Source: Streptococcus sp. bf_0095
Lineage (GTDB): Bacteria > Bacillota > Bacilli > Lactobacillales > Streptococcaceae
Reading direction: 5' to 3'
Assembly (NCBI RefSeq): GCF_004166885.1
Contig: NZ_RCYU01000005.1
Span: forward strand, 1 to 64,000
Length of the DNA stretch: 64,000 bases
Part shown: one piece after another, positions 8,013 through 19,753 of the stretch
Layout of the letters: each line of letters opens with the position of its first letter
Position numbering within the stretch: position 1 is the first letter of the stretch
Program-made: the position numbers and the translations under genes
The notes under the pieces: model-generated
What the model saw: the letters and a program-made list of their open reading frames with translations, nothing else
Told to the model about the DNA's origin: nothing
The model's database searches: none

Positions 8013-8704
8013 CCTCTGACGACCTCCACATCTCCTACAATCCCCGCAATAACAAGCTTCACTGTTCGATGGGAACTTCGATAATTCGGTGTCTCCATGC
8101 TTACTGTCTCATTTCTCAATTTTCTAGGTTTTTGAGAGAAGAGGCGCAATTCTCCATACAAGGTATTCACCTGCAAGCTCAGCTCCACATCCACCGGCAG
8201 AATAATTTTCGTATTGCCAAACATCTTTCTCATGATGATGACATTGTCATGATTCACAACAATCACTTCGTCTAAATGGATCGTATCCCGCCCCACTAAA
8301 CGAGTAATCGTTAAATCACGAAAATGGCAGTTTACCTTTGAAAAATGATGCAGATCCCCAATCCAAGGCGTTTTCTCTTGTCGGATTTCTACATCTTCCT
8401 CATAATCTATCTTCACTTCTTCATTTTCACGGTAAAAATAGGGATAAGCCACCAGCATGGCATAGACAACAGCAAACAAAAGCGCAGCAATGACATAAGG
8501 ATTTAACATGACAATAAAAAACAGCAGAATGCTGGACGCCACTAAAAGAAAATTACTCCGCTGTTTTCCGATGTAATAATACAATAGAAGCAAGCACAGA
8601 ACCACGATTAGGACGATACGAGATATATTTCCCGCCAAAATAGTGATTGCAGCCATGGTGAGTAACAAAGCTTCGACAAACACAAACAATTGAATCTTCC
8701 ACAT
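8009..8704 (-). CDS. liaF: LiaF, membrane inhibitor of LiaS
   Basis: A 231-aa protein with several hydrophobic segments in the first 90 residues and a cytosolic C-terminal domain (about 130-231) of the DUF2154/LiaF type with FGNTKIILPVDVELSLQVNTL-like strands. It keeps LiaS off until envelope damage occurs. First gene of the operon; a weak TAAAAT -10 lies about 20 bases upstream. No LiaR operator could be identified with confidence. Confidence 0.9.
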   Translation of the reverse strand: MWKIQLFVFVEALLLTMAAITILAGNISRIVLIVVLCLLLLYYYIGKQRSNFLLVASSILLFFIVMLNPYVIAALLFAVVYAMLVAYPYFYRENEEVKIDYEEDVEIRQEKTPWIGDLHHFSKVNCHFRDLTITRLVGRDTIHLDEVIVVNHDNVIIMRKMFGNTKIILPVDVELSLQVNTLYGELRLFSQKPRKLRNETVSMETPNYRSSHRTVKLVIAGIVGDVEVVRG

Positions 8705-8790
8705 AATTGAACCTCTCTATTCTATTTTATCAAAATTCTATAGGATTCGCTTCCGCCTCTAGAAGGATTCATTCCAACTCTCTCTTTACT

Positions 8791-8820
8791 AAAAAAACCA
8801 GACCGATGGGGTCTGGTTTT
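8791..8820 (-). terminator. stkP operon terminator
   Basis: AAAACCAGAC and GTCTGGTTTT pair around a 7-base loop, with a run of seven T on the minus strand. It lies 15 bases after the stkP stop and before liaF. Confidence 0.85.
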
Positions 8821-8834
8821 ATAAGGTCATCATG

Positions 8835-10706
8835 TTAAGATTCTGGTTCAGTAGTAGCCGAAGGTTCCGTATTGGAATGGGATTCTACTGTTGTAGAGGT
8901 TGAACTTTCTGATGAACTACTTGAAGCTTTCGTGCTACTTGATGGTTCCGTCTTCGGTTCGTATACGGTTAAGACAATGCGAGTCTTTTTAATATCGATG
9001 CTCGATTGAGCTTCTGGAGTCTGACTCACAATTTGACCAGGTAGAACTTCCACACCAGCCGGCAGATGCGATGTAGTCTTCCGTTCAATATTTGCTTCCT
9101 TCACCCCGTAGATCTGAACGAGATTAGAGACAGCAAATTCATAATTAGAACCAACATAACTTGGTAACTCGATCGAATTACTTTCCTTCGATACTTTCAG
9201 AACAACCTTGGTATTAGAAGTCAAATCATATTTTTGACCAGCGGTAGGAGATTGCTCAAGTACAATTCCTGGCTCCACTTCATCGGTCTCGACTTCTTCA
9301 ATCGAAATCAGCTTGCTAGACAGCTTATAGTTATTTTTCAGGTCATTTTCAGCATCTTCTCTAGACATTTTTATATAGTTCGGCATGTCAAAGGTGCTTG
9401 GTCCTTTCGAGACAACCAAATCAACCTTGCTGTTTTCCTTTTTCTGAGCTCCTGCATTTGGATTGGTACGGATTACATAACCCTCCAGCACCGAATCACT
9501 GTATTCTTCTTTTTCGTCTCCCACTTGAAGATCCTGATCTTCAATGATAGCACGCGCTTCTGCTACTGTTTTTCCAGATACATCCGGCACTGTTTTGTTG
9601 GCTGGACTCATATAAAGAAGAAAGGCAAAGGCAGCTAGTACCAAAGCTAGGGCGACAAACAAGACCTTGTAGCGCGTCCGCAAACGACGACGTGGCTTAT
9701 TTTTTGGAGAAACTGGAGCTGTTCGATCCTCTGAAGCCACTGGTCGGTCCTCATGAACTGCAGGACGAGCTTCCGATGTTGGAAGTGGAGCCGGTTTTGG
9801 AACCACGTTCACCTTTGGTAGGGTCTTGGTATCCGCTTTTGAAGCATCATCAAAGACTAATTTTTTCTCATTACGGCGTTCATAAGATAGACAACTTGAC
9901 AAGTCGACATACATTTCAGCTACCGACTTATAGCGATCGGATAGCTTCTTTGCTGTTGCCTTAATCACCACATTTTCCAAAGCCTGCGGAACATTTTTGT
10001 TCTCTTCAATGATGGACGGAAGTGGTTTTTGGAAATGTTGCAGCGCAATGGTCACTGCACTATCCCCATCATAAGGGATATGACCCGTCAGCATTTCGTA
10101 GAAAATGATCCCCATTGCATAGATATCACTTTGAATAGAAGCTTTCGATCCTCTGGCTTGCTCTGGTGATAAATAATGAACCGAACCCAACATAGAGTTG
10201 GTCTGGGTGAGACTGGTCTCTGCAAAGGCTACTGCAATCCCAAAGTCAGAAACCTTGGCATTTCCGTCCGATGTTAAAAGGACATTTTGAGGTTTCAAAT
10301 CACGGTGAATAATGCCTTGCGTGTGCGCCAAGCGCATAGCAAGGAGGATTTGCCCCATCAAGCGAACAGCTTCTTCATTTGAGAGAGGGGCATTTTCTTT
10401 GATATAACGTTTCAAGTCCAAACCAGCGACATATTCCATCGCCAAGTATTGCTGGCCATCCTCTTCACCGATATCCGTGATCCGAACGATATTTGGATGA
10501 TCCAAATCTGCCATCGCTTTGGCTTCTCGTTGAAAGCGTGCAACTGCAATTGGATCTGTTTGGTAATTGGTCCTCAGTACTTTAACTGCAACTTCTTCAC
10601 CATCTAAGATTAAATCCCGAGCGAGGTAGACATCTGCCATCCCTCCACGCCCGATTTGACGGATTATCTTATATCGTCCGGCAAAAATTTTGCCGATTTG
10701 AATCAT
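8835..10706 (-). CDS. stkP: PASTA-domain Ser/Thr protein kinase StkP
   Basis: A 623-aa membrane kinase that senses muropeptides or lipid II and phosphorylates division proteins. Kinase domain residues 1-275: GRGGMADVY glycine loop, Lys42, HRDLKPQN (Asp136) and DFG (154-156). One transmembrane segment lies near 345-365. I count three PASTA repeats outside the membrane (about 370-437, 438-510 and 511-585), one fewer than the four of pneumococcal StkP. A 35-residue Ser/Thr-rich tail ends the protein. The start overlaps the phpP stop by four bases. Confidence 0.95.
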   Translation of the reverse strand: MIQIGKIFAGRYKIIRQIGRGGMADVYLARDLILDGEEVAVKVLRTNYQTDPIAVARFQREAKAMADLDHPNIVRITDIGEEDGQQYLAMEYVAGLDLKRYIKENAPLSNEEAVRLMGQILLAMRLAHTQGIIHRDLKPQNVLLTSDGNAKVSDFGIAVAFAETSLTQTNSMLGSVHYLSPEQARGSKASIQSDIYAMGIIFYEMLTGHIPYDGDSAVTIALQHFQKPLPSIIEENKNVPQALENVVIKATAKKLSDRYKSVAEMYVDLSSCLSYERRNEKKLVFDDASKADTKTLPKVNVVPKPAPLPTSEARPAVHEDRPVASEDRTAPVSPKNKPRRRLRTRYKVLFVALALVLAAFAFLLYMSPANKTVPDVSGKTVAEARAIIEDQDLQVGDEKEEYSDSVLEGYVIRTNPNAGAQKKENSKVDLVVSKGPSTFDMPNYIKMSREDAENDLKNNYKLSSKLISIEEVETDEVEPGIVLEQSPTAGQKYDLTSNTKVVLKVSKESNSIELPSYVGSNYEFAVSNLVQIYGVKEANIERKTTSHLPAGVEVLPGQIVSQTPEAQSSIDIKKTRIVLTVYEPKTEPSSSTKASSSSSESSTSTTVESHSNTEPSATTEPES

Positions 10707-11443
10707 GCCACATCCTCCTCAGCAAAGCGAATCAGTACAACTGTAATATTGTCCAAACCGCCAGCATTATTCGCAAAGCGAACCAAGGTTTTTGCCTTTT
10801 CTTCAACCGATAAATCGCTAACAACGATATCACGGATTTCATCGCCAGAAATCATATTGGTTAATCCATCACTATTGATAACAATGAAATCTCCCGCTTC
10901 AACCGTAACCATACCAAAGTCTGGTTGCAATTCATCTTTTTGTCCAATGGATTGGGTGATGATATTGCGTTGGGGATGATGAGCTGCCTCTTCTTCCGTA
11001 ATCTGTCCTGCCTTAAGCAAGGCGTTTACTAAAGAATGGTCACTGGTTAATTGATGGTATTCCCCATTACGTACGAGTCCAATTCGGGAATCCCCTACAT
11101 GTGCAAATAAGACTTGGTCATCGATAATGGCAACAGCTTCGAGAGTTGTTCCCATTCCTTTATGTTCTTCATCTTGACCAATGCGATGGATCTGCTGGTT
11201 TTCTTTTTCCAAATTCTCTGCAAACCACTCTCTGACTTCGTTAATGGTGCTGATTTCAGTCGCTACCCAAGCAGCGCCGAGATCGGTAACAGCCATCTCA
11301 CTAGCAATATTACCAGCACGATGCCCCCCCATCCCGTCAGCTAGAAAAATCATGGATTTTCCCGCTTTATTTTTATATTGATTTGCATAGTCTTGGTTAT
11401 TTGTCCGTCTTTGACCTACATCGGTTAAGATAGAAATTTCCAT
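10703..11443 (-). CDS. phpP: PP2C-type protein phosphatase PhpP
   Basis: A 246-aa PPM-family Mn2+-dependent phosphatase that reverses StkP phosphorylation. Metal-binding motifs are visible: the [13 protein letters not shown]-terminus, [22 protein letters not shown] and NSDGLTN, with the final GGLDNITVV. It is cytosolic. It sits between rsmB and stkP with a four-base overlap with stkP, the normal kinase/phosphatase pairing. Confidence 0.95.
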   Translation of the reverse strand: MEISILTDVGQRRTNNQDYANQYKNKAGKSMIFLADGMGGHRAGNIASEMAVTDLGAAWVATEISTINEVREWFAENLEKENQQIHRIGQDEEHKGMGTTLEAVAIIDDQVLFAHVGDSRIGLVRNGEYHQLTSDHSLVNALLKAGQITEEEAAHHPQRNIITQSIGQKDELQPDFGMVTVEAGDFIVINSDGLTNMISGDEIRDIVVSDLSVEEKAKTLVRFANNAGGLDNITVVLIRFAEEDVA

Positions 11444-11464
11444 ACTGTCCGTATCCTCCTGAGA

Positions 11465-12787
11465 TTACGATATTCTTCGAAAACGACTAATAAAGAAACC
11501 ATCGCTTCCATACAATTCTGGTGTAATTAAAATACAGCCATCTTTCAGAATATCTTTTCGTTCATGATCTAATGGCACGAGTTCAAAATTTGGATGGTTT
11601 TTTAAAAACTGGTCAACCACATCAAAATTCTCTTCTCCTATAATTGTGCATGTACTGTAGACTATTATACCATCTTTCCGCACACTTTGACAAACTCCAT
11701 CCAATATTTCCAATTGAATCGCCTGTAGAGACGCAAAGTCAGCATTGTCTTTATTGTACTTGATATCTGGCTTACGGCGGATCAAACCAATCCCAGAGCA
11801 AGGTGCGTCTACCAAGATTTTATCAAAGGCATCCGCTCCAAAAGCTTCAAATACCTGGCTGGCATCCAGTTTTTTTGTCTGGATTTTATCTGCAACTCCC
11901 AGACGTTCCGCGTTTTCCTGAATTAATTGGAGCTTATGATTGTACAAGTCCAAGGCTGTAATCTTCCCATCGACTAGATAAGAAGCTAGATGGGTGGTCT
12001 TGCCCCCAGGTGCTGCACAGGCATCTAATACCTGGTCTGATGGTTGGACCTCTAAAGCCGGAGCGACCAATTGACTGGTCTCATCTTGAATGGTTAATTT
12101 CCCTTGTTTGAAGTAGTCAGAGCCCGCAAAATAGCCATTCTCTTTCACAAGAGCTGTTGAGGCCAACAAGGAATCCGATGCCTGCAATTGCTCCTTGATG
12201 TCTTCTTTTTGATCCAAATCGACAACTCGAACACTGGCCTTGTTGCGAACATAGAGACTCTCAAAAATCGCAATGGCCCGTTCTTCACCATACTCGTCCA
12301 TCAACTTTTTCACCAACCAAACCGGAAGAGAATAGCGGATTGAAAGTCGTTTGTTGACTCGTTTTATCTGGTCAATCGATGGGAGCCCCTCTCGTAGCAT
12401 TTTCCGTAAGAGAGCATTGACATATTTTTCGCTCCCCTTTTTCCGTTGCTTGGCAAGCTCTACTGCTTCATGAACAACAGCATGGGGAGGAATCTTCTCC
12501 AGATAGACGAACTGATAGAGGCTCATCAATAAAAGATGATAGATCCAGGGATCTACCTGGTCCCGATCAGCGACAAAGTGCGATAGATACCATTCTAAGG
12601 TTAGTTTGCGTGAAACCGTCCCATAGACGATTTCGGTTACTAGACTTTTATCCACATCTGACAAGGTTGCCTTGCCCAAGGATTTTTTGAGGGCGATATT
12701 TGAAAAAGCACCGTCCTGGAAAATCTCTCCTAGGGTAGATAGGGCCACCCCTCGTGCAGTCTGCATCTTATTTACCAAATTGATCAC
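11465..12787 (-). CDS. rsmB: 16S rRNA m5C967 methyltransferase RsmB
   Basis: About 440 aa: an N-terminal NusB-like RNA-binding domain (1-140) and a Rossmann methyltransferase with the SAM motif [15 protein letters not shown], the [13 protein letters not shown] motif and the YSTCTI catalytic cysteine motif. The start is uncertain: a GTG at 12787 overlaps fmt by 20 bases, and an ATG at 12766 follows the fmt stop directly. Both have weak ribosome sites. Part of the priA-fmt-rsmB-phpP-stkP operon. Confidence 0.92.
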   Translation of the reverse strand: MINLVNKMQTARGVALSTLGEIFQDGAFSNIALKKSLGKATLSDVDKSLVTEIVYGTVSRKLTLEWYLSHFVADRDQVDPWIYHLLLMSLYQFVYLEKIPPHAVVHEAVELAKQRKKGSEKYVNALLRKMLREGLPSIDQIKRVNKRLSIRYSLPVWLVKKLMDEYGEERAIAIFESLYVRNKASVRVVDLDQKEDIKEQLQASDSLLASTALVKENGYFAGSDYFKQGKLTIQDETSQLVAPALEVQPSDQVLDACAAPGGKTTHLASYLVDGKITALDLYNHKLQLIQENAERLGVADKIQTKKLDASQVFEAFGADAFDKILVDAPCSGIGLIRRKPDIKYNKDNADFASLQAIQLEILDGVCQSVRKDGIIVYSTCTIIGEENFDVVDQFLKNHPNFELVPLDHERKDILKDGCILITPELYGSDGFFISRFRRIS

Positions 12788-13703
12788 CTACTTGCAATTG
12801 TCGCCCCAAACCATTTAAGAAATCTCCAACAGCCATCTTGGGTTTACCGGCTGGCTGAACAAGGGTCAAGGCCAAGGCTCCCTCACCCGTCGCAACAACG
12901 ATTTCATTTTTATGGAGAGCTAAAATTTCTCCTGGTTCTCCTTGACCTTCACACGGTTTTGCTTGGTATATCTTAAAGCGTTCACCCTTCCATAAGGTAT
13001 GGGCAACTGGCCAAGGATACATGCCACGAACTTGGTTAAAGAGTTCACGATTGGTCCGTGTCCAATCCAAACGTTCTTCTTCTGGCTTGATATTTGGAGA
13101 GAAGGTGACTTGTTGGGGATCCTGCGGTTGGGGCTTAAGCTCTCCCGCAAGGTAAGCTGGCAGAGTTTCTAAAAGAAGATCTCGACCGACAAGAGCCAAT
13201 TTCTCAAACATGGTTCCCACATTGTCCTCTTCTAAAATAGGGATGGCACGAGAGGAAATCATATCTCCAGCATCCATCTCTTTGACCATTTCCATGATGG
13301 TCACACCAGCTTCTTTATCCCCATTCATGATGGCATAATGAATAGGAGCTCCACCACGGTATTTTGGAAGAAGGGAAGCATGCACGTTGACAGAAAACTT
13401 CATCGCCTCTAACAAACAACTCGGCAAGAATTGTCCAAAGGCTGCTGTGACAATCCCGTCTGCTCCCAAAGCCAATAAGTCTTCTAGTTCTTGACTTCCA
13501 GATAGTTTCTCCGGCTGATAGATTGGCAAGCCTGCTTCTAAAGCCGCTTCTTTTACTGGCGTCATTCGGATTTCTTTTTTCCGGCCAACTGCCCGATCTG
13601 GTTGGGTCACAACGGCTAGAATTTCATAGCGTTCATCAGAAATCAAGCCTTTTAAGACTGTAGCTGAGAAATCAGGCGTTCCCATAAATAGTATTTTTGT
13701 CAT
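12768..13703 (-). CDS. fmt: Methionyl-tRNA formyltransferase
   Basis: A 311-aa enzyme that formylates initiator Met-tRNA using 10-formyl-THF. The catalytic region reads [16 protein letters not shown] (about 107-122), with the conserved DAGDM motif further on and an OB-fold C-terminal domain. It starts 11 bases after priA ends with a GAAGGAG ribosome site. Confidence 0.95.
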   Translation of the reverse strand: MTKILFMGTPDFSATVLKGLISDERYEILAVVTQPDRAVGRKKEIRMTPVKEAALEAGLPIYQPEKLSGSQELEDLLALGADGIVTAAFGQFLPSCLLEAMKFSVNVHASLLPKYRGGAPIHYAIMNGDKEAGVTIMEMVKEMDAGDMISSRAIPILEEDNVGTMFEKLALVGRDLLLETLPAYLAGELKPQPQDPQQVTFSPNIKPEEERLDWTRTNRELFNQVRGMYPWPVAHTLWKGERFKIYQAKPCEGQGEPGEILALHKNEIVVATGEGALALTLVQPAGKPKMAVGDFLNGLGRQLQVGDQFGK

Positions 13704-13714
13704 TTTTTCTCCTT

Positions 13715-16105
13715 CTACATAAAACTTTGCGGTTCATTGTCAATGCTGACTCGAAGATCTTGATTTTCCCGCTCTTGAGTATAGTCCAAAATCTGATTTA
13801 AAACCTGTGGCAATTGGTCTTCAAACCGGTACTTCAACAGGATTTGATAATGGAACAAATTATGCGTGCGAGCAATCGGTTTTGGCGTTGGTCCCAAGAT
13901 TTGGACCTGATCGGACAGACCTGCTTTCAACAGGTCCATCACCTGATAAGCTTTTTTAACCACGACCTCTTCTTGTTTGTGAGAGAGGGTTAAACCTACC
14001 GTGTAATAATAAGGTGGATAGCCTAATTGGTGGCGCACCTTCATTTCATAGGCATAAAACCCTTCATAATCTTGGCGTTTCGCATATTCAATCGCATAAT
14101 GATGAGGATTATAGGTCTGAATCAGAACCTGGCCTTCTTTATCCGCACGACCGGCCCGTCCCGCCACCTGGGTTAACAGTTGGAAGGTCCGCTCTGACGA
14201 GCGAAAATCAGGCAAATTTAGGGCTGTATCAGCATTGAGGACACCGACTAGCGTTACATTGGGGAAATCCAAGCCCTTGGCAATCATCTGGGTCCCAAGC
14301 AAAATATCGGCTTGCCCTTGACCAAACTGGTCCAACAAGGCCTCGTGACTCCCTTTTTTCCGAGTAGTATCAACGTCCATCCGCAGAATACGAGCCTCTG
14401 GGAAAATTTCTTGTAGCTCATCGTAGGCCTTCTGGGTCCCCGTCCCGTAATAACGAATGGATCGACTTTGGCAATTGGGACAGACAGTTGGGATGGCCTT
14501 ATGGTAATTACAATAATGGCAGTCCATCGTCTTGGTGTCCATGTGGAAGGTCAAGGAGATATCACAATTCGGACAGGTATCTACCTGACCACATTCCCGA
14601 CACATGACAAAACTGGAATAACCTCGGCGATTGAGCATAAGGACGACTTGCTCTTTTCTTTGCAGACGTTCTGCAATAGCCTCCAACAACTTGGGCGTAT
14701 AAGTTCCAGATTCCTGCTGGCCAATATAGTCCCTGAAATCGATCACTTCTACCTCTGGAATGCGGGCAAGCGGATTAGCCCGTTGGGTCAATTGAAGAAA
14801 TTCATAGACCCCTTTTCCTGCACGGGCTCGTGTTTCTAGACTAGGTGTCGCCGACCCCAAGACCAAAACAGCCTGGTGATACTGAGCTCGTAGCAAAGCC
14901 ACTTCACGCGCATGGTAGCGGGGATTGCTATCTTGTTTATAGGTTGCTTCATGTTCTTCATCGATAATGATAGCTCCTAGGTTCTTCAGAGGAGCAAAGA
15001 TAGCAGACCGTGCTCCAACAACTACTTGGGCCTCCCCTCGCTCAACACGTCTCCACTCATCGTATTTTTCACCGTTGGATAGGCCCGAATGGAGGATGGC
15101 CACCCGATCCCCAAAGCGAGAAATAAAGCGATCCGTCACTTGAGGCGTCAAGGAAATTTCGGGAACCAACATAATAGCTGTTTTTCCCTTTTCTAGCACC
15201 TCTTGGATGATTTGGAGATAAACCTCCGTCTTCCCACTCCCCGTCACTCCTTCAAGTAAGAAAGGTTTGGAGTCCTGGCCGATTTGACGCGTGACTGCTT
15301 GGACTGCTCGTTCTTGTTCAGCATTCAAAACCAAGGCCTCCGTCGACTCCTTGTCCTTAAAGTAGGCTGCCGCACGATTGACTTCTTTTTCAAAAATAAG
15401 CACGGCTCCCTGGTTAATGAAATAGTTCACAACAGGACGAGAGAATTCCGCTAATAAGTCACTCAAAGGTGCTTCCACTTCTTGACCTTGGACGAACTCA
15501 CGCAGGGCCAAGCGCTTTTTGGCATTCTTGGCGATTTCCAAATTTTCAAGTAGGTGATGATTTACCCGATACCATTTTTCTGTTTTGATATGTTTACGAT
15601 CCACTGCTTGGTATTCTACTTCCAACTCTCCCTTACGAGTCAGTCGCATCATTCGTGCTTGAGCATCAATATCCAAAGAAGAAAAGGCCAAACTGGTCGC
15701 TGTTCCAAAAATGTCCTCTCTATCTTCTGGCGATAGCAGTTCTGTCGGATGGAGAATTTTGTCATAGGAAGAATTTAAAACACTTGGTAACATGGCTTTC
15801 AAGAGGGTGATCTTGTAGGCAAAAACCGTCTTTCGCAACTGATCTGCCAACCAAAATTGCTCCTCTCCTAGAACCGGTTGGTAGTCTAAGACCTCTACAA
15901 TACTTTTCAATTCTTGGTCTTGAGCTGCTAGAGTGTTCTCTTCAAGGTCAACCACAATCCCTTGAATGAGCCGATTTCCCTTTCCAAAGGGAACATGTAC
16001 CCGCATTCCTTTTTCCAAGAAAGGAGAAAACTCTTCTGGTACTCGGTAACTATAGGGCTTGTCTGTTTGCATCAAGGGAACATCAACAATGACTTGTGCG
16101 AGCAT
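13715..16105 (-). CDS. priA: Primosomal replication-restart helicase PriA
   Basis: A 796-aa SF2 helicase that reloads the replisome at stalled forks. Visible: a 3'-DNA-binding N-terminal domain, Walker [14 protein letters not shown], Walker [13 protein letters not shown], and eight cysteines in the zinc module ([27 protein letters not shown]). An in-frame ATG at 16165 would add 20 residues, but a strong GGAAGGAGGTG ribosome site precedes 16105 and the conserved sequence begins there. Located between rpoZ and fmt. Confidence 0.95.
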   Translation of the reverse strand: MLAQVIVDVPLMQTDKPYSYRVPEEFSPFLEKGMRVHVPFGKGNRLIQGIVVDLEENTLAAQDQELKSIVEVLDYQPVLGEEQFWLADQLRKTVFAYKITLLKAMLPSVLNSSYDKILHPTELLSPEDREDIFGTATSLAFSSLDIDAQARMMRLTRKGELEVEYQAVDRKHIKTEKWYRVNHHLLENLEIAKNAKKRLALREFVQGQEVEAPLSDLLAEFSRPVVNYFINQGAVLIFEKEVNRAAAYFKDKESTEALVLNAEQERAVQAVTRQIGQDSKPFLLEGVTGSGKTEVYLQIIQEVLEKGKTAIMLVPEISLTPQVTDRFISRFGDRVAILHSGLSNGEKYDEWRRVERGEAQVVVGARSAIFAPLKNLGAIIIDEEHEATYKQDSNPRYHAREVALLRAQYHQAVLVLGSATPSLETRARAGKGVYEFLQLTQRANPLARIPEVEVIDFRDYIGQQESGTYTPKLLEAIAERLQRKEQVVLMLNRRGYSSFVMCRECGQVDTCPNCDISLTFHMDTKTMDCHYCNYHKAIPTVCPNCQSRSIRYYGTGTQKAYDELQEIFPEARILRMDVDTTRKKGSHEALLDQFGQGQADILLGTQMIAKGLDFPNVTLVGVLNADTALNLPDFRSSERTFQLLTQVAGRAGRADKEGQVLIQTYNPHHYAIEYAKRQDYEGFYAYEMKVRHQLGYPPYYYTVGLTLSHKQEEVVVKKAYQVMDLLKAGLSDQVQILGPTPKPIARTHNLFHYQILLKYRFEDQLPQVLNQILDYTQERENQDLRVSIDNEPQSFM

Positions 16106-16167
16106 GCTTTCACCTCCTTCCTGTCCTACCGCTAAATAGCAAAAAATAAGATTGAGCGAACCCAACC

Positions 16168-16482
16168 TTAAATTTTTTCACCATCTTCTTTTTCTTTCGC
16201 GATTTGTTCTTTAATTTTACGCTCTTCTTCTTCTTTACGCAAGCGTTCTGCTTCGATTCGACGACGAACTGCTTCACGCTTGGCTTCTGGATCTGGGTGA
16301 ATCACCACATTTCCTGCTTCAATCTCTTCCAAGGCACGCAAGGTAGATTTTACTGATTGAAATTCTTGAGTGGGACTTGCACCACTCTCTAACTCATGAG
16401 CTCGTTTGGCTTCAAGAATAACCAAAGAGTATTTTGACGGTACTTTATCCAACAATGTATCAATGGATGGTTTTAACATCAT
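16168..16482 (-). CDS. rpoZ: RNA polymerase omega subunit
   Basis: 104 aa. The N-terminal [20 protein letters not shown] and [11 protein letters not shown] segments are the omega signature that holds the beta-prime subunit. The C-terminus is a highly charged, Glu/Lys/Arg-rich helix, usual in streptococci. Second gene after gmk, upstream of priA. A methionine one codon in is an equally possible start. Confidence 0.93.
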   Translation of the reverse strand: MMLKPSIDTLLDKVPSKYSLVILEAKRAHELESGASPTQEFQSVKSTLRALEEIEAGNVVIHPDPEAKREAVRRRIEAERLRKEEEERKIKEQIAKEKEDGEKI

Positions 16483-16510
16483 AATCTTTTTACCTAATTC
16501 CTATTCTAAA

Positions 16511-17161
<651 letters not shown>

Positions 17162-17167
17162 CTATCT

Positions 17168-17196
17168 AGTGTAACAAAAATAGAAAGATTTTTCAA
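17168..17196 (-). promoter_or_regulatory. gmk operon promoter
   Basis: Minus strand -35 TTGAAA (17191-17196) and -10 TACACT (17168-17173) with a 17-base spacer, followed by an AAGGAGA ribosome site and the gmk ATG at 17140. It probably drives the whole seven-gene operon. Confidence 0.75.
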
Positions 17197-17280
17197 CAGA
17201 TTTTTCCTAGAGGCAAGGCCCTAACCGCTTCTCTACCAATGAACCATCTCATCTGTGCTATCCCATTTTTAACACGACTT

Positions 17281-17328
17281 AAAAAAATAGCCAACTAAGG
17301 TTGTTCCACCTTCGCTGACTATCTTTTT
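17281..17328 (-). terminator. rny terminator
   Basis: An imperfect hairpin (ATAGTCAGCGAAGGTGG pairing with CAACCTTAGTTGGCTAT) followed on the minus strand by seven T. It starts 21 bases after the rny stop. Confidence 0.75.
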
Positions 17329-17349
17329 ATATATGGCTTTTAACAAGCT

Positions 17350-18957
17350 CTATTTTGCATAATCAATGGCACGTAATTCACGAATAACGGTTACCTTGAT
17401 ATTACCAGGGTACTCCAAGTTGGACTCAATCTTCTCACGGATATCATGAGCCAAGATGGTCAACTTATCATCCTTGACTTCTTCAGGGCTGACCATAATT
17501 CGAATTTCACGACCTGCTTGCAAGGCAAAGCTGGTCTTAACTCCCTCAAAGCCATTTGCAATTTCTTCAAGATCTTGCAGGCGTTTGATGTAGCTTTCAA
17601 GAGACTCGCTCCGAGCACCTGGACGCGCTGCACTCAAGGCATCAGCTGCTGCAACAATAACTGCGATGACACTTTCTGGTTCGACATCACCATGGTGACT
17701 GGCAATCGTATTGACAACAACTGGATGCTCTTTGTATTTACGAGCTAATTCAGTACCAATTTCTACGTGGCTACCTTCTACCTCACGGTCGATGGCTTTA
17801 CCAATATCATGAAGGAAACCAGCTCGACGAGCCAAGGTAGCATTTTCACCAAGCTCACTAGCAATAATACCAGATAACTTAGCAACCTCAATGGAGTGAC
17901 GCAAGACGTTCTGTCCATAAGAAGTTCTGAATTGCAAGCATCCCATAATCTTCATCAAATCAGGATGTAGATTTGGTGCGCCAATTTCATAGGCTGCTGC
18001 TTCACCATATTCACGAATCCGTTGGTCAATTTCCAAACGGTTCTTCTCTACCAACTCTTCAATCCGAGCTGGATGGATGCGACCATCTTTCAAGAGACTT
18101 TCCATGGTCATTCGTGCGATTTCCCGACGAATCGGATCAAATGCAGACAGGGTGACTACTTCTGGAGTGTCATCAATAATCACATCCACACCTGTCAAGC
18201 TTTCGAAGGTTCGGATATTTCGACCTTCGCGACCAATAATCCGGCCCTTCATTCCATCATCTGGTAAATGAACCGTTGAGTTGGTCTGTTCTGCCACAAA
18301 ATCCCCGGCCATCCTTTGCATGGCTTGAACCAGGATATCTTTTGCAACTTTATCTGAACGTTCTTTCACTTCCACTTCTGCTTCTCGAATTCGAGTCGCA
18401 ATCTCTTTGGAAAGTCGTTCTTCTGTTTGCGTTAAGATAATATCACGTGCTTCCGATTGAGTCAGAGAAGCAATTTTTTCTAATTCTTCTTCTTTCTTCT
18501 TTTCTAGCTCATGTAATTGTTCTTCACGCGCATCAATGTGTTTAGTTCTATCTGAAAGACTTTGCTCTTTTTGTTCAAGAGCTTGCTCTTTGCTCGTAAG
18601 ATTGTCATCTTTGCGATCAAGATTATTCGAACGTTCCGCTAAGCGGGTTTCTAATTGTTTTAATTCTTGACGCTCTGATTTAAACTCAGCATCGACTTCT
18701 TCTCGATATTTTCTGGCTTCTTCCTTTGCCTCCAAAAGTGCTTCTTTTTTAAGTGAACTAGACTCGTGCTTAGCTTCTTTCAAAATCAAATCAGCTTCGC
18801 GCTCTGCCTGTCCACGTAAATTCGTTGCTTCTTGTTCAGCATTTAAAAGAGTAAGTTCTGCAGCCTCTTTCGATGCTTTCATCTTGACTGAGATCCCTAC
18901 ATATCCAATGACTAAACCAATGATTGCGGCAAAAACAATTGCAATTCCAAATTCCAT
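17350..18957 (-). CDS. rny: Ribonuclease Y
   Basis: A 535-aa membrane-anchored endoribonuclease that initiates mRNA decay. An N-terminal membrane helix (about 4-24) is followed by a long coiled coil rich in Glu/Lys (30-220), a KH domain ([15 protein letters not shown] near 240) and an HD domain with the HDIGKAID motif near 370. Length is normal. It stands alone between its own promoter and terminator. Confidence 0.96.
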   Translation of the reverse strand: MEFGIAIVFAAIIGLVIGYVGISVKMKASKEAAELTLLNAEQEATNLRGQAEREADLILKEAKHESSSLKKEALLEAKEEARKYREEVDAEFKSERQELKQLETRLAERSNNLDRKDDNLTSKEQALEQKEQSLSDRTKHIDAREEQLHELEKKKEEELEKIASLTQSEARDIILTQTEERLSKEIATRIREAEVEVKERSDKVAKDILVQAMQRMAGDFVAEQTNSTVHLPDDGMKGRIIGREGRNIRTFESLTGVDVIIDDTPEVVTLSAFDPIRREIARMTMESLLKDGRIHPARIEELVEKNRLEIDQRIREYGEAAAYEIGAPNLHPDLMKIMGCLQFRTSYGQNVLRHSIEVAKLSGIIASELGENATLARRAGFLHDIGKAIDREVEGSHVEIGTELARKYKEHPVVVNTIASHHGDVEPESVIAVIVAAADALSAARPGARSESLESYIKRLQDLEEIANGFEGVKTSFALQAGREIRIMVSPEEVKDDKLTILAHDIREKIESNLEYPGNIKVTVIRELRAIDYAK

Positions 18958-19005
18958 GTTTTTACCCCTAATCTAATGAATAGTTGAATTAAAAAATTCT
19001 TTATT

Positions 19006-19034
19006 ATTTTATCATATTTTTACAAAATTAACAA
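19006..19034 (-). promoter_or_regulatory. rny promoter
   Basis: Minus strand -35 TTGTTA (19029-19034) and -10 TAAAAT (19006-19011) with a 17-base spacer, about 40 bases before the rny ATG. Confidence 0.6.
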
Positions 19035-19171
19035 ACAAATTTTCTAGCGAAAACTAATCTATTTCTGCTATTATTCTAATGCTTCTTTCCTTTGATTCTA
19101 ACGGAAAAACACCCTAAAAACAAGCTTCTGAATCTTATTTCAACGGCTACTTGCCTCTCTCTTCTCTTATG

Positions 19172-19200
19172 TTTTCATCCACTGACAATTGTGCTATAAT
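19172..19200 (+). promoter_or_regulatory. luxS promoter
   Basis: An extended -10, TGCTATAAT (hexamer 19195-19200), with a poor -35 TTTTCA 17 bases upstream. The ATG at 19228 is preceded by TGAGGAAG. Confidence 0.65.
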
Positions 19201-19227
19201 CAAGAAAAAAGAAATTGAGGAAGATAC

Positions 19228-19710
19228 ATGACGAAAGAAGTTATTGTGGAAAGTTTTGAATTAGACCACACTGCTGTAAAAGCCCCTTACGTCCGCCTAA
19301 TCGGAGAGGAAACTGGACCAAAAGGAGATGTCATCTCAAACTACGATATCCGCTTGGTTCAACCAAATGAAGACTCTATCCCGACTGCTGGTTTACATAC
19401 AATTGAGCATCTATTAGCTATGTTGATCCGTAAACGCATTGATGGCATGATCGATTGTTCCCCATTTGGGTGTCGTACTGGATTTCATATGATTATGTGG
19501 GGACAGCACGATCCAAAAACCATTGCACAAGTCATTAAATCCTCTTTAGAGGAAATTGCTGAAGCGACAAGCTGGGAAGACGTGCCAGGAACGACGATTG
19601 AATCTTGTGGAAACTATAAAGATCACAGCCTCTTTTCTGCCAAAGAGTGGTGCAAATTGATTCTCGAACAAGGTATTTCTGACGATCCATTCACACGCCA
19701 TATCGTATAA
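19228..19710 (+). CDS. luxS: S-ribosylhomocysteine lyase (AI-2 synthase)
   Basis: 160 aa. Metal ligands are His57 and His61 in HTIEHL and Cys127 in SCGNY; the catalytic Cys82 lies in FGCRTGF. It splits S-ribosylhomocysteine to homocysteine and DPD, the precursor of autoinducer-2, in the methyl cycle. Monocistronic, with its own promoter and a strong terminator. Confidence 0.97.
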   Translation: MTKEVIVESFELDHTAVKAPYVRLIGEETGPKGDVISNYDIRLVQPNEDSIPTAGLHTIEHLLAMLIRKRIDGMIDCSPFGCRTGFHMIMWGQHDPKTIAQVIKSSLEEIAEATSWEDVPGTTIESCGNYKDHSLFSAKEWCKLILEQGISDDPFTRHIV

Positions 19711-19715
19711 AAAAC

Positions 19716-19748
19716 AAAAGACTTCTCTTTGAAAGAGAAGTCTTTTTT
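19716..19748 (+). terminator. Bidirectional terminator between luxS and mapZ
   Basis: AAAAGACTTCTCTTT pairs perfectly with the following GAAAGAGAAGTCTTTT, with T runs on both strands, between convergent stops. Confidence 0.88.
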
Positions 19749-19753
19749 AATTC

